Notes: generated from the letters alone by a model not told the origin. DNA of 64,000 nucleotides from Epilithonimonas mollis (GCF_900142325.1 NZ_FRAM01000001.1:1426001-1490000), one strand, 5' to 3'; numbered from the stretch's first letter, positions 51,854 through 60,565 are shown. Program-made: numbers and translations.

Positions 51854-54547
51854 ATGAAAATGTTATCAAGGAAACCATTGTTTATTCTGGCAATGACAAT
51901 GACAACGGCAAGCTTTTACTTTGCCCAATCAACGCAAGACACATTATCGAAAGACAACGACATAGAGCAAGTTGTACTGACAGGAGTCGCTGACATCGCA
52001 AAAGATAGAAAGACTCCTGTTGCTGTTTCTACAATCAAAGAAGCTCAGATCGTGGAACGATTAGGAAACCAGGAATTTCCGGAGATTCTTAATACTACAC
52101 CGTCTGTTTATGCAACAAAAGGCGGTGGTGGTTTTGGTGATGGTCGTGTGAACGTACGTGGTTTTGACATGAATAATACAGCCGTTATGATTAATGGTGT
52201 TCCAGTAAATGATATGGAGTCGGGAGCTGTTTATTGGTCAAACTGGGCAGGACTTTCCGATGTAACTTCTGCAATACAAATTCAGAGAGGTTTAGGTTCT
52301 TCTAAATTAGCCATTGCATCTATTGGTGGTACTATCAATGTACTTACAAGAGCTGCCGACAAAAAAAGAGAAGGAAATGTAACCGTAGGTGTTGGTAATG
52401 ATGGCTATTTAAAAACTTTATTCTCTTATAATACCGGAAAATCTAATACTGGATGGTCTTCATCATTCTTAATGTCCAGAACAGCAGGTAATACGTATGT
52501 TGATGGTTCGCAATTTGAATCTTATAACTATTATTTTGCATTAGGATACCAGAAAGGGAAACACGATTTCCAGTTTACATTTACTGGTGCACCGCAATGG
52601 CATAACCAGAATTTCCAGAGTTCTATTGCTAATTTTATTAAGTATGGAAATGGTGTTGATGAGCCAAACAGAAGGTATAACTCCAACTGGGGTTATCTTA
52701 ATGGAAGTGTGATGTCACAGTCTGTAAACTTTTACAGTAAACCAGTCGCTTCTATCAATTGGGATTGGAATATCTCAGAAAAGTCAAAATTATCTTCTGT
52801 TCTATATGCATCTTGGGGACGAGGAGGCGGAACTGGAGTTTTGGGTTCTATCAATAATACAGGAATTAACAATTTACCAAAGACAACAGACGGCTTAATA
52901 AGATTTGATGATATCGCAGCTTGGAATCAGGGACAAAATGTAATATGGAATCCAAACGTTGCAAACAATACAGGAATTAATAAAGTTAATGGAACACCGG
53001 GAATAGCTACAAGAACTAACGGTCTTGTAAGAAGGTCACATATCAATTCACATGACTGGTATGGATTCCTTACAAATTTCCAGCACAAGATCAATTCTAA
53101 CTGGAATTTTTCAGTTGGCTTAGACGGCAGATATTATTATGCATATCACCCTGGTGTTATTTCAGAATTTTGGGGCAATTCTGAGTACAGAGAAAATCAA
53201 AACCTGAATATGCCGCCTTATTACACAGTTACTCAGGCTTATGAACCAAAGCCTTCTGCTAATCCTTTCGTGAAAGCAATTAAAGATAAATCTCAGATTG
53301 CAAGTAGAAACTTTGATGGGGAAGTAATGTGGCTCGGAAGCTTTGGACAGCTAGAATATTCCAATGAACAGATTTCAGCTTTCGTTCAAGGGTCTGTTTC
53401 TAACCAACAATTCCAAAGAATCGATAATTGGATTATCAATCAGGACATTTTGAATCCGGATGGAACTATTAAAACTCCACAGACCGTTCAGCAAGGACAG
53501 AAAGTAAATACAAAAACTGGATTCAAAGGATTATGGGGCTACAATGCCAAAGGAGGTATTAACTATAATATCAATGAGCAACACAATGTTTTTGCAAACC
53601 TTGGATATTATTCTAAGCAACCTAATAACTATGCTGTTTATCCTAATAACCAACAGGTATTGAATGATAATCTTCAGAATGAAAAAATTGCGTCGGCTGA
53701 ACTTGGTTACGGATTCAGAAGTCCAATTCTAAGAGCTAATGTTAATTTGTATTACACGACTTGGAAGGATAGATTCCAAAGAATCACTAACATCAATATT
53801 CCAACGCCTACACCAACTGACGCTAACGCTACTACAAGAGCTTATGCCAACTTACTTGGTATCCAGGAAGTCCATATGGGAGTTGAGTTTGAGGGAACTT
53901 TGAAGGTTACAGACTATCTGGATTTTAATGCAATGCTTTCTGTTGGAGATTGGAAATATAAAAACAACCCTACAGGAGAATTATTTGACGATAACAACAT
54001 TCCTTTAACAAATGTCCCTAGCGCAACCAGTAATTCTGTTCAGCTTGCACTGGATGGTGTTAAAGTTTCAGATGCTGCTCAGACAACAGCTGCTTTAGGA
54101 TTTACTTTGAAACCGGTAAAGGATTTAAGTATATTCAGTACTTGGAGATATGCTGATAAACTTTATGGTGTATTTAATATTGACCAGAATTTTATTATCA
54201 AGGATGGTGTAGTTCCAGCTGCTGCTAAAAAAGGTGCATTGGAATACCCAAGCTATAACTTATTTGACTTGGGTGCATCATACACTTTCAAGTTAAATAA
54301 CGATCATAGATTAACAATAACAGGTAATGTTTATAACTTGCTTGATACTGTTTACATTTCCGACGGTAAGTCATCTACACATATCAGAAATCTGTCAGAT
54401 TTCACAGCAACTCAAACTCAAACTGCTCAGCAACAATACGATGCTTATTTGAGTACATTAAAAACATGGAAAGGAATTGACCAAAACAATACCGTATTTT
54501 TTGGTTTCGGAAGAACATGGTCCGCATCACTTTCTTACAGATTTTAA
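51854..54547 (+). CDS. TonB-dependent receptor
   Basis: An outer-membrane active transporter. A signal peptide (about 1-24, ending FYFAQ) is followed by a plug domain (about 35-165) with the TonB-box-like IEQVVLTG and the plug block GRVNVRGFDMNNTAVMINGV, then a barrel ending WSASLSYRF with a terminal Phe. At 897 residues it lacks the N-terminal carboxypeptidase-regulatory domain of SusC-type receptors. No SusD, siderophore or metal gene is adjacent, so the ligand is unknown; the plug text PVNDMESGAVYWSNWAGL is typical of a widespread uncharacterised flavobacterial group. Confidence 0.92.
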   Translation: MKMLSRKPLFILAMTMTTASFYFAQSTQDTLSKDNDIEQVVLTGVADIAKDRKTPVAVSTIKEAQIVERLGNQEFPEILNTTPSVYATKGGGGFGDGRVNVRGFDMNNTAVMINGVPVNDMESGAVYWSNWAGLSDVTSAIQIQRGLGSSKLAIASIGGTINVLTRAADKKREGNVTVGVGNDGYLKTLFSYNTGKSNTGWSSSFLMSRTAGNTYVDGSQFESYNYYFALGYQKGKHDFQFTFTGAPQWHNQNFQSSIANFIKYGNGVDEPNRRYNSNWGYLNGSVMSQSVNFYSKPVASINWDWNISEKSKLSSVLYASWGRGGGTGVLGSINNTGINNLPKTTDGLIRFDDIAAWNQGQNVIWNPNVANNTGINKVNGTPGIATRTNGLVRRSHINSHDWYGFLTNFQHKINSNWNFSVGLDGRYYYAYHPGVISEFWGNSEYRENQNLNMPPYYTVTQAYEPKPSANPFVKAIKDKSQIASRNFDGEVMWLGSFGQLEYSNEQISAFVQGSVSNQQFQRIDNWIINQDILNPDGTIKTPQTVQQGQKVNTKTGFKGLWGYNAKGGINYNINEQHNVFANLGYYSKQPNNYAVYPNNQQVLNDNLQNEKIASAELGYGFRSPILRANVNLYYTTWKDRFQRITNINIPTPTPTDANATTRAYANLLGIQEVHMGVEFEGTLKVTDYLDFNAMLSVGDWKYKNNPTGELFDDNNIPLTNVPSATSNSVQLALDGVKVSDAAQTTAALGFTLKPVKDLSIFSTWRYADKLYGVFNIDQNFIIKDGVVPAAAKKGALEYPSYNLFDLGASYTFKLNNDHRLTITGNVYNLLDTVYISDGKSSTHIRNLSDFTATQTQTAQQQYDAYLSTLKTWKGIDQNNTVFFGFGRTWSASLSYRF

Positions 54548-54573
54548 TATTGTTAATAAGTATAATTAATCTC

Positions 54574-54602
54574 AAATCCCGGCAAACTGTCGGGATTTTT
54601 CT
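54574..54602 (+). terminator. Terminator after the TonB-dependent receptor gene
   Basis: AAATCCCG (54574-54581) and CGGGATTT (54591-54598) pair perfectly around a 9-base loop and are followed by T-rich sequence. Confidence 0.82.
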
Positions 54603-54609
54603 ATCTTTG
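54602..54609 (+). promoter_or_regulatory. Probable -7 box for the 54629 membrane protein gene
   Basis: TATCTTTG fits TAnnTTTG, right after the receptor terminator and 19 bases before the ATG. Confidence 0.5.
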
Positions 54610-54628
54610 TCAATCAAAAAATCTGAAT

Positions 54629-55069
54629 ATGGAATTTTACAAAATTTTTCTTAATGCTCACAAAGGTTTTGCTTACCTCGAGCTTGCACTGGTTGCAGCA
54701 TTTTTAATACTGTTATTAGTCACCATGTTTGGCTATAGCGGAAAAATATCAAAACCTTTTAGAAAAGTAACGCTTTTCACCATGGTTTTCTTTCACATCC
54801 AGTTTTTGGTGGGTATTTCTTTATTATTTATATTTTCTCCGGGTTTCAAAGCCGCTCTGAATGCAGGAAGCTTAATGAAAGATCCATACGCAAGATTCCA
54901 GTACGTGGAACACCCTTTCTCTATGTTGATAGCCGCAGTAATAATGACTATCGTTAACAAAAAAGTAAAATCAAACGATAAATTAACGATTCCTGTCGTT
55001 TCTTTAGGATTAGTTGCTGTCGCTCTATTCGTGTTCGCATTCCCTTGGGCAAGAGTTTTCGGAATTTAA
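54629..55069 (+). CDS. Small four-helix membrane protein, function unknown
   Basis: A 146-residue protein with four membrane segments (about 17-36, 48-70, 95-110 and 120-140). His11, His56 and His95 lie in or beside helices, as heme-binding or metal-binding residues would in a cytochrome-b-like bundle; this is only an inference. I recall similar flavobacterial proteins carrying conflicting database names, so I give none. It stands between the TonB receptor and asd, with its own -7 box. Confidence 0.8.
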   Translation: MEFYKIFLNAHKGFAYLELALVAAFLILLLVTMFGYSGKISKPFRKVTLFTMVFFHIQFLVGISLLFIFSPGFKAALNAGSLMKDPYARFQYVEHPFSMLIAAVIMTIVNKKVKSNDKLTIPVVSLGLVAVALFVFAFPWARVFGI

Positions 55070-55135
55070 TTACAATAAATCATTTGATCTGATAAAAACA
55101 ATTTCTTAGCAAATATCATAAATCAATTATAAAAA

Positions 55136-56125
55136 ATGAAAGTAGCTGTAGTAGGCGCAACCGGAATGGTTGGACAAGTTATGCTGAAAGTTTTGGAAGA
55201 AAGAAATCTTCCGATCACTGAACTGATTCCTGTAGCATCAGAGAGATCTGTTGGCAATAAGGTCAAATTCAAGGACAAGGAATTCACTATCGTTAGCATG
55301 GACGACGCTATTGCAGTCAAACCCGAGATCGCCATCTTTTCAGCTGGTGGTAATACTTCATTAGAATTTGCTCCTAAATTTGCCGAAGTTGGAACTGTAG
55401 TTATCGATAATTCTTCAGCCTGGAGAATGGATCCGACTAAGAAACTGGTTGTTCCTGAGATCAACGCCAATGTTTTGACAAAAGAAGACAAAATCATTGC
55501 TAATCCCAATTGTTCTACGATTCAATTGGTAATGGTTCTACACCCTTTGAATATCAAATACGACATCAAAAGAGTTATAGTTTCTACTTATCAATCTGTT
55601 ACCGGAACTGGAAAAGCAGCTGTTGATCAATTAAATTCTGAGATCAAAGGCGAAAATTCCGAGAAAGTTTATCCTTATCAAATCTTCAAAAATGCATTGC
55701 CGCATTGTGATGCTTTTTCTGATGACGATTATACCAAGGAGGAAATTAAATTGATGAAAGAGCCTAAGAAAATTATGGGTGACGATACTTTCAATTTGAC
55801 AGCAACAGCCGTGAGAGTTCCCGTACAAGGCGGACATTCCGAAAGTGTGAACATCGAATTCGAAAATGAATTTGATCTTGACGAAGTAAGACAAATCCTT
55901 TCTGAAACCCCAGGCGTCGTGCTTCAGGATAATGTCAAAAACAACGAATATCCAATGCCCCTTTATTCCGAAGGAAAGGATGAGGTATTTGTAGGCAGGA
56001 TCAGGCGAGACCTGTCTCAGCCGAAGACACTCAACCTCTGGATTGTGGCAGACAATCTCCGAAAGGGCGCTGCTACCAATGCGGTTCAGATTGCAGAATA
56101 CTTAGTAGGCAATAACTTAGTTTAA
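55136..56125 (+). CDS. asd: Aspartate-semialdehyde dehydrogenase
   Basis: Reduces aspartyl phosphate to the semialdehyde that feeds Lys, diaminopimelate, Met and Thr synthesis; its diaminopimelate branch supplies MurE. NADP motif GATGMVGQ (7-14), catalytic Cys126 in NPNCSTIQ and the His of VPVQGGHSESV are present. At 329 residues it is normal. A strong terminator separates it from the cation transporter. Confidence 0.96.
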   Translation: MKVAVVGATGMVGQVMLKVLEERNLPITELIPVASERSVGNKVKFKDKEFTIVSMDDAIAVKPEIAIFSAGGNTSLEFAPKFAEVGTVVIDNSSAWRMDPTKKLVVPEINANVLTKEDKIIANPNCSTIQLVMVLHPLNIKYDIKRVIVSTYQSVTGTGKAAVDQLNSEIKGENSEKVYPYQIFKNALPHCDAFSDDDYTKEEIKLMKEPKKIMGDDTFNLTATAVRVPVQGGHSESVNIEFENEFDLDEVRQILSETPGVVLQDNVKNNEYPMPLYSEGKDEVFVGRIRRDLSQPKTLNLWIVADNLRKGAATNAVQIAEYLVGNNLV

Positions 56126-56140
56126 ACTAACAAAAACCAA

Positions 56141-56173
56141 AGAATCTTCGAAATTTCGAAGATTCTTTTTTTA
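56141..56173 (+). terminator. Terminator after asd
   Basis: A perfect 26-base palindrome, AGAATCTTCGAAA followed by its complement (56141-56166), then a T-run ending just before the next ATG. Confidence 0.9.
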
Positions 56174-56178
56174 ATAAA

Positions 56179-57174
56179 ATGGAAACAAAAAAACAAAGCA
56201 GTAATATTGCCTTTCAGAAATGGATTGCTTTTGTCGGCGTCGTTCTTTTCATCGGAAAAATCGTTGCTTGGAAACTGACCAATTCGGATGCGGTCTTTTC
56301 GGATGCCATGGAAAGCATCGTGAATGTCATCAGTGCTTTCATGGGACTTTACTCGCTTTATCTTGCCGCAAAACCCAGAGATGAGAACCATCCTTACGGA
56401 CATGGGAAAGTCGAATTTGTCACTTCTGCTATCGAAGGATCGCTCATCAGCATTGCCGGATTGATGATCATATATGAAGGTACAAACAGTCTGATTTCCG
56501 GAAAAATCCTTAATAAGCTTGATCTGGGGATTTGGATTATTGCCGCAACAGCGGTGATTAATTACATCGTCGGCTATATCTCTATTCAGAAAGGAAAACT
56601 GGAGAATTCTATTGTATTGATTTCTTCAGGCAAACATCTGCAGTCTGATACCATTACAACTTTAGGCGTTGTGGTAAGTTTGGTTCTGGTTTATTTCACG
56701 AAGTTAGTGTGGATAGACTCTGTTGTTGCATTGATTTTAGGCGTCTATATCATTATAATAGGCTACAAAATTATCCGCAAATCGCTCAGTGGGATAATGG
56801 ATGAAGCGGATCCGGAAATGCTTACCAAACTGGCGGCTTTTCTTAATAAAAACAGAAAACCTGACTGGATCGACATTCATAATGTTAAAATTCAGCAATT
56901 CGGAAGCAGGCTTCACATTGATGCGCATCTGACACTGCCCTGGTATTTTGAACTGAGAACCGCTCATGATGAAATGGAAGAAGTTATCAAGCTGATCGCA
57001 AAAAATACGGATCGATCGGTTGAATTCAATTTTCACATGGATGACTGTAAACCGACTTCCTGTGCAATCTGTCAGATCATGAACTGTCCTGTTCGTCAGC
57101 ACGTTTTTACTAAAAAAATAGAATGGAATGGAGAGAATATTTCCCAGCCGACCAAACATACACTGAACAATTAA
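56179..57174 (+). CDS. Cation diffusion facilitator family transporter
   Basis: A proton-coupled divalent cation exporter of the inner membrane. The metal site is suggested by FSDAMESIVNV in helix 2 and KHLQSDTITT in helix 5 (His-x3-Asp); PYGHGKVEF is the conserved loop. Six membrane segments are followed by a cytoplasmic domain (about 205-331). The C-terminal tail DDCKPTSCAICQIMNCPVR holds four Cys in about 16 residues, an unusual addition that might sense or bind metal. At 331 residues the size is normal. The 3' end overlaps the convergent XrtF-partner gene by 4 bases. Confidence 0.92.
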   Translation: METKKQSSNIAFQKWIAFVGVVLFIGKIVAWKLTNSDAVFSDAMESIVNVISAFMGLYSLYLAAKPRDENHPYGHGKVEFVTSAIEGSLISIAGLMIIYEGTNSLISGKILNKLDLGIWIIAATAVINYIVGYISIQKGKLENSIVLISSGKHLQSDTITTLGVVVSLVLVYFTKLVWIDSVVALILGVYIIIIGYKIIRKSLSGIMDEADPEMLTKLAAFLNKNRKPDWIDIHNVKIQQFGSRLHIDAHLTLPWYFELRTAHDEMEEVIKLIAKNTDRSVEFNFHMDDCKPTSCAICQIMNCPVRQHVFTKKIEWNGENISQPTKHTLNN

Positions 57175-57602
57175 ATCTGTGCAATTCTCTTTCTGTAATA
57201 AAAAATCGGGATGAGCAGAATCACTGTCAGTGGCTGGATCACAAACCGCCTTACATAAAAAGAGAAAAGATATCCGAACTGGAATCTATCATAGATACAG
57301 TACAGATAGATCGGAAAAACGATGACGAACACCAGCAGCATCAGAATCAAAGCCTCTTTTGTCCATTTACTGTTTTGAAAAATAAAATGAATGATTACCA
57401 GAGAGAAAAATGTATTGAGCGTAAATCTCAAAAGGTAATTTAATATCAATTTTCCCCAGACAAAGTTTGGAAAATCAGCAGAATGATTGGCCGATTTAAA
57501 AAAAATCAAAAAAGGATCATAGAAAAAATGATCTTCTATGCCCCGGATTGCTATTAACCCGAGAACACCCAACAGTATACAAAAATACCTCAGTATTTTC
57601 AT
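57171..57602 (-). CDS. Exosortase F system-associated membrane protein
   Basis: A 143-residue protein with about four membrane segments, matching the small partner that accompanies XrtF in flavobacteria: LGVLGLIAIRGIEDHFFYDPF near the N-terminus, then LILNYLLRFTLNTFFSL and a basic C-terminus. Its function is unknown; it is defined by co-occurrence with XrtF. In this genome 440 bases separate it from xrtF, on the same strand, whereas the pair is usually close. Confidence 0.85.
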   Translation of the reverse strand: MKILRYFCILLGVLGLIAIRGIEDHFFYDPFLIFFKSANHSADFPNFVWGKLILNYLLRFTLNTFFSLVIIHFIFQNSKWTKEALILMLLVFVIVFPIYLYCIYDRFQFGYLFSFYVRRFVIQPLTVILLIPIFYYRKRIAQI

Positions 57603-57742
57603 AGTGTTTTTGAGATTGTAAAGTTAGAAACCAGAAAATACATTTACACGAATTTGTAAAAGGCGAATTTCATTCCATAATAGATTTCAACTTTGACAAG
57701 TTAAAAACAAGGAATAATCATCTGTTAGACAAAAAATTGTTT

Positions 57743-57835
57743 CTATAAATGTATTTCGGAAACTTTCGGTTCTACAAGAGCCGGAAATAGAATACTGATA
57801 GGGAATACCAGGCTGATAATAAATTTATTTTTCAT
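57743..57835 (-). CDS. Possible 30-residue signal-peptide-like small protein
   Basis: MKNKFIISLVFPISILFPAL followed by ten residues (VEPKVSEIHL) and a stop. It looks like a signal peptide with little after it. An exact -7 box lies 22 bases upstream. It could be a small secreted or membrane peptide, the broken start of a longer gene, or chance. An open frame extends farther upstream (to 57976), but that part looks non-coding. Confidence 0.3.
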   Translation of the reverse strand: MKNKFIISLVFPISILFPALVEPKVSEIHL

Positions 57836-57856
57836 TAGTTGGGTGTGTTTAGGCAA

Positions 57857-57864
57857 CAAATTTA
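57857..57864 (-). promoter_or_regulatory. -7 box before the 30-residue ORF
   Basis: Minus-strand TAAATTTG fits TAnnTTTG, with TTG 16 bases farther upstream (57881-57883). It could drive either the small ORF or the XrtF-partner gene at 57602. Confidence 0.4.
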
Positions 57865-58042
57865 CAAAATAAAAACAAATCAACCGGTTTTTTTTCTTTA
57901 ATAAAAATTCTGTGGAAGAATTAAAAATGAAATCAATATTTAAAATAAATAATAAAATCCTAAACCAAATCATCATTTGGTTAGATATAATAAAATAGAA
58001 AAGGACAATCGATATATAAATAAGATATATGAAATAAAAAAT

Positions 58043-58567
58043 CTATTTTTTTTTCCTGAGTGCAAAAAACTGAATCCAGACCAGCCAAAGCATAACAACA
58101 CCACCATAGATGATTGCCGGAAACACATAATCATGTCCGATCTTCTCGTATTTCGGATATTTCAGATAAATGATATTCAGCAAAACGATTCTGAAAACAT
58201 TAAGGATATGAAGTAAAATCAATCCGCCTAAAACGTAAAGAAAAGTTTTTGTGCCTTTATAAAATGCGAAAACAAATGCTGAAAAAAGAATAGCTACAGA
58301 AATCACATTGCAGCCTTCCACCATTCTGGTCGTGAATTTACCAAAAGTCTGGAACAGAACACTATGTAGCTTCATACTATCAACTAAAACCGTCGGAAAT
58401 CCTACAAGACTTTGAAAAGAAGCAACTTGTTCAGCCACATTCCTGGTGAAGGGATCTACAACTTCTTCTGCATAAGAATTGAGATAAAATTGATAAAGCA
58501 GAACTAAAACAATGTATAGAACTACAAACCTTACCAGAATCTTAAGTACAGGCAGAAAATCTTTCAT
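58043..58567 (-). CDS. xrtF: Exosortase family protein XrtF
   Basis: A membrane-embedded cysteine protease/transpeptidase of the exosortase group, thought to process C-terminal sorting signals. The catalytic triad is visible: Cys86 in VEGCNVIS, Arg126 in LNVFRIVLLN and His145 in GHDYVFPAI. At 174 residues it is normal for XrtF. No protein in this window shows a matching sorting tail. It is transcribed away from the kinase gene at 58625. Confidence 0.9.
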   Translation of the reverse strand: MKDFLPVLKILVRFVVLYIVLVLLYQFYLNSYAEEVVDPFTRNVAEQVASFQSLVGFPTVLVDSMKLHSVLFQTFGKFTTRMVEGCNVISVAILFSAFVFAFYKGTKTFLYVLGGLILLHILNVFRIVLLNIIYLKYPKYEKIGHDYVFPAIIYGGVVMLWLVWIQFFALRKKK

Positions 58568-58611
58568 AAGGTAAAATTACAATTTTTAAGGTTTCTAATT
58601 CCATAATTAAT

Positions 58612-58619
58612 TAACTTTG
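58612..58619 (+). promoter_or_regulatory. Probable -7 box very close to the kinase start codon
   Basis: TAACTTTG fits TAnnTTTG and ends 5 bases before the ATG, so the transcript may have almost no leader. Confidence 0.45.
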
Positions 58620-58624
58620 TTTCT

Positions 58625-59638
58625 ATGCAGAATCATCAGATTTTTTTTGAAACTTTTTTAGAAAAGAAGGCAGATTCCTTTCATGTGCTTCCGCAAAGTG
58701 GCTCATCGAGAATCAATTACACAGGAACGTCGGGCAACCAAAAATATGTTGTTACTTACAATGAAAATCTTCTTGAAAACGAGGCTTTTTTTTATTTTTC
58801 CGAATTATTCCAAAGTCTAAATCTGAATACCCCAAAGATTTTAAAAATCAATCCTGAAAGAAACCTTTACATACAGGAGTTCCTCGGAAGCCATACGCTT
58901 TCCGAAATTATTGCCGAAGAAGGCATAACTGAACGTGTCAAAAATCTGATGAAAAAAACTCTCGAAAATCTGTTTGAACTTCAGACAAAAACACAGGGCA
59001 AGGTAGATTTCAAAAAAAGTTTTGAATACGAAAAGTATGATGATCTGCCCGTCACCCATGATTTGTATTATTTCAAAAATTATCTGGTTGATATTTTGGA
59101 GATAGAATATCACAAATCAGGTTTACTGAAGGAATTCGGGGAAATATCAGAAATAATTCAGTCCATGCGTCCCCAATCCCTGATGATCCGTGACTTCCAG
59201 TCCAGGAATATTTTGGTGAATGAGCAGGACGACATTTTTTTCATCGATTATCAGTCTGCGATGGAAGGTCCGGCAACTTATGATGTGATATCTTTTCTTT
59301 ATCAGGCCAAAGCAAATTTTCCAAAAGATCTCCGGGAAGAAATGCTTAATTACTATTTGTCTTTTTGGAGCGATGATGATAAGGAGGAGTTGAAGAAATC
59401 ATTTAACTGGATGAAGATGATGCGTTATCTTCAGGTTTTGGGTGCTTATGGATTCCGCGGTTTGATCCAGAGAAAAGCACATTTTTTAGCCAGTATTCTT
59501 CAGGGCATCGAAAACATCTGTGAATTGAGCGAAAACTGGGATATTATTCCTGAAAAATTCCCGGAGCTGAATTCTGTTATTCATAATCTGAAATCAGAAA
59601 ATATCCAGCTAAAGATCGAGGGAATGATAATTGATTAA
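58625..59638 (+). CDS. Aminoglycoside phosphotransferase-fold kinase, possibly AmgK-like
   Basis: A 337-residue kinase of the APH/choline-kinase fold. The catalytic loop is LMIRDFQSRNILV (His-Asp replaced by Arg-Asp, as in the AmgK sugar-kinase group) and the metal loop is FFIDYQSAMEGPATYD. AmgK phosphorylates MurNAc or GlcNAc at the anomeric position in cell-wall recycling, and the match here is by motif only. No MurU nucleotidyltransferase gene is adjacent, so the substrate is open. It is followed by a Flavo-1-like element. Confidence 0.82.
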   Translation: MQNHQIFFETFLEKKADSFHVLPQSGSSRINYTGTSGNQKYVVTYNENLLENEAFFYFSELFQSLNLNTPKILKINPERNLYIQEFLGSHTLSEIIAEEGITERVKNLMKKTLENLFELQTKTQGKVDFKKSFEYEKYDDLPVTHDLYYFKNYLVDILEIEYHKSGLLKEFGEISEIIQSMRPQSLMIRDFQSRNILVNEQDDIFFIDYQSAMEGPATYDVISFLYQAKANFPKDLREEMLNYYLSFWSDDDKEELKKSFNWMKMMRYLQVLGAYGFRGLIQRKAHFLASILQGIENICELSENWDIIPEKFPELNSVIHNLKSENIQLKIEGMIID

Positions 59639-59697
59639 AGTTCGTGAGTAAATTAGCGAATTTTTTTAAGACTAAGTATGTTTTGATAACTGAAAAA

Positions 59698-59795
59698 CCC
59701 AGCCCCGATGATAGGGGCATCCTTTTTTGTCTAGCTTATGTAAAAGCTATGAAACAAAAGAGATACAGCGGACAGCGGGAAACAGCTCCAATAAA
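59698..59795 (+). ncRNA. Flavobacterial structured intergenic element (Flavo-1-like)
   Basis: CAGCCCCGATG begins the element; a stem TTTTTTGT...ACAAAAGA encloses a perfect TAGCTT/AAGCTA hairpin, and AGATACAGCGGACAGCGGGA closes it, with AGCCCCG able to pair with the CGGG..AGCT side. The terminator at 59800-59827 follows at once. Such elements recur between flavobacterial genes in my memory, and I suspect the Rfam Flavo-1 class. A TATGTTTT sequence upstream (59678-) might be a promoter. Confidence 0.5.
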
Positions 59796-59799
59796 TAAA

Positions 59800-59827
59800 A
59801 AAACCTCAGAATTGCTTCTGAGGTTTT
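59800..59827. terminator. Bidirectional terminator between the kinase and NlpC/P60 genes
   Basis: A perfect 11-bp stem, AAAACCTCAGA (59800-59810) and TCTGAGGTTTT (59817-59827), with A-run and T-run outside. It serves the convergent genes on both strands and the structured element. Confidence 0.9.
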
Positions 59828-59848
59828 TTCTGAATATTTTCAGTCTCT

Positions 59849-60505
59849 CTAATTATTTAAAACACTTAATGTATTTTCTTTTACGATTCGCTTGGCGAAT
59901 TTGAATTTTGGACCCCAATAATTGTCATCCAGTGAGGAAACCATCACGCCTTTCGATGTTGCAGCATGGATGAATTTTACTTCGCCATCTGCAGTTACTT
60001 CTTCCACAATTCCTACATGAGATATTCTGCTTCCTCTGTGCGAAAAGAATACCAAGTCACCTTTCTGAAGTTCTGTTTTTTCTACAGAATCGCCTTCCTG
60101 GGATTGCGCTGCGGCCACTCTAGGAAGATTCATCCCTGCAGCGGCACCGAAAACGGATAATACAAATGCTGAACAGTCTATTCCGCTTCTGGAAGTTCCT
60201 CCGAATCTGTAAGGTGTTCCAAGATAACTTTCAGCTTCGGAAAGAATGTTGTCTATTGTATTGCTGTGTTTGATAGCATTTTCTATCGCCGCTCTTTTGA
60301 TATCTGCGCTGGTATTTGAGATTGCAGCCAGTACTTTGTATGTTTTGTTGTCTGTATTGCTAACGACAGGTTTTACATCCAGCGATGCAAACTTGGCATC
60401 AGTTTTGTATGTTTGATTGTTAGAAACCACATAGTTAGAAACGCAAGACTGAAGCGAAAAAAATGTGGTCACAAATAAGATATAAACTAGAACTCTTTTC
60501 TTCAT
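59849..60505 (-). CDS. NlpC/P60 family lipoprotein (C40 peptidase)
   Basis: A cell-wall endopeptidase that probably cuts the D-Glu to diaminopimelate bond of murein stems. The lipobox FSLQSC gives Cys21; a linker of about 60 residues leads to the C40 domain with catalytic Cys111 in GIDCSAFV, His163 in ISHVGIV and His180 in FIHAATSKGV. At 218 residues it is normal. It is monocistronic, with a -7 box at 60558-60565. Confidence 0.93.
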   Translation of the reverse strand: MKKRVLVYILFVTTFFSLQSCVSNYVVSNNQTYKTDAKFASLDVKPVVSNTDNKTYKVLAAISNTSADIKRAAIENAIKHSNTIDNILSEAESYLGTPYRFGGTSRSGIDCSAFVLSVFGAAAGMNLPRVAAAQSQEGDSVEKTELQKGDLVFFSHRGSRISHVGIVEEVTADGEVKFIHAATSKGVMVSSLDDNYWGPKFKFAKRIVKENTLSVLNN

Positions 60506-60557
60506 ATATATTTAATTATTTGTGTTAAACTTGAGTTGGTTTTTTGTGATTGCATAG

Positions 60558-60565
60558 CAAATTTA
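60558..60565 (-). promoter_or_regulatory. Probable -7 box for the NlpC/P60 gene
   Basis: Minus-strand TAAATTTG fits TAnnTTTG, 52 bases before the ATG. Confidence 0.45.

Larger units (their letters stand above)
57603..58042. other. AT-rich spacer between xrtF and its partner gene
   Basis: 440 bases, strongly AT-rich. It contains one short signal-peptide-like ORF (57743-57835, minus) with a -7 box upstream, and otherwise only A/T runs. No repeat family or terminator was seen. Confidence 0.55.

Noticed and set aside
57743-57976. 77-codon form of the ORF in the xrtF spacer
   Set aside because: The part upstream of 57835 crosses the -7 box and is AT-driven; only the 30-codon form has a plausible start.
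59644-59904. 86-codon plus-strand ORF after the kinase gene
   Set aside because: It starts at GTG, runs through the structured element and the terminator, and overlaps the NlpC/P60 gene; composition is not protein-like.
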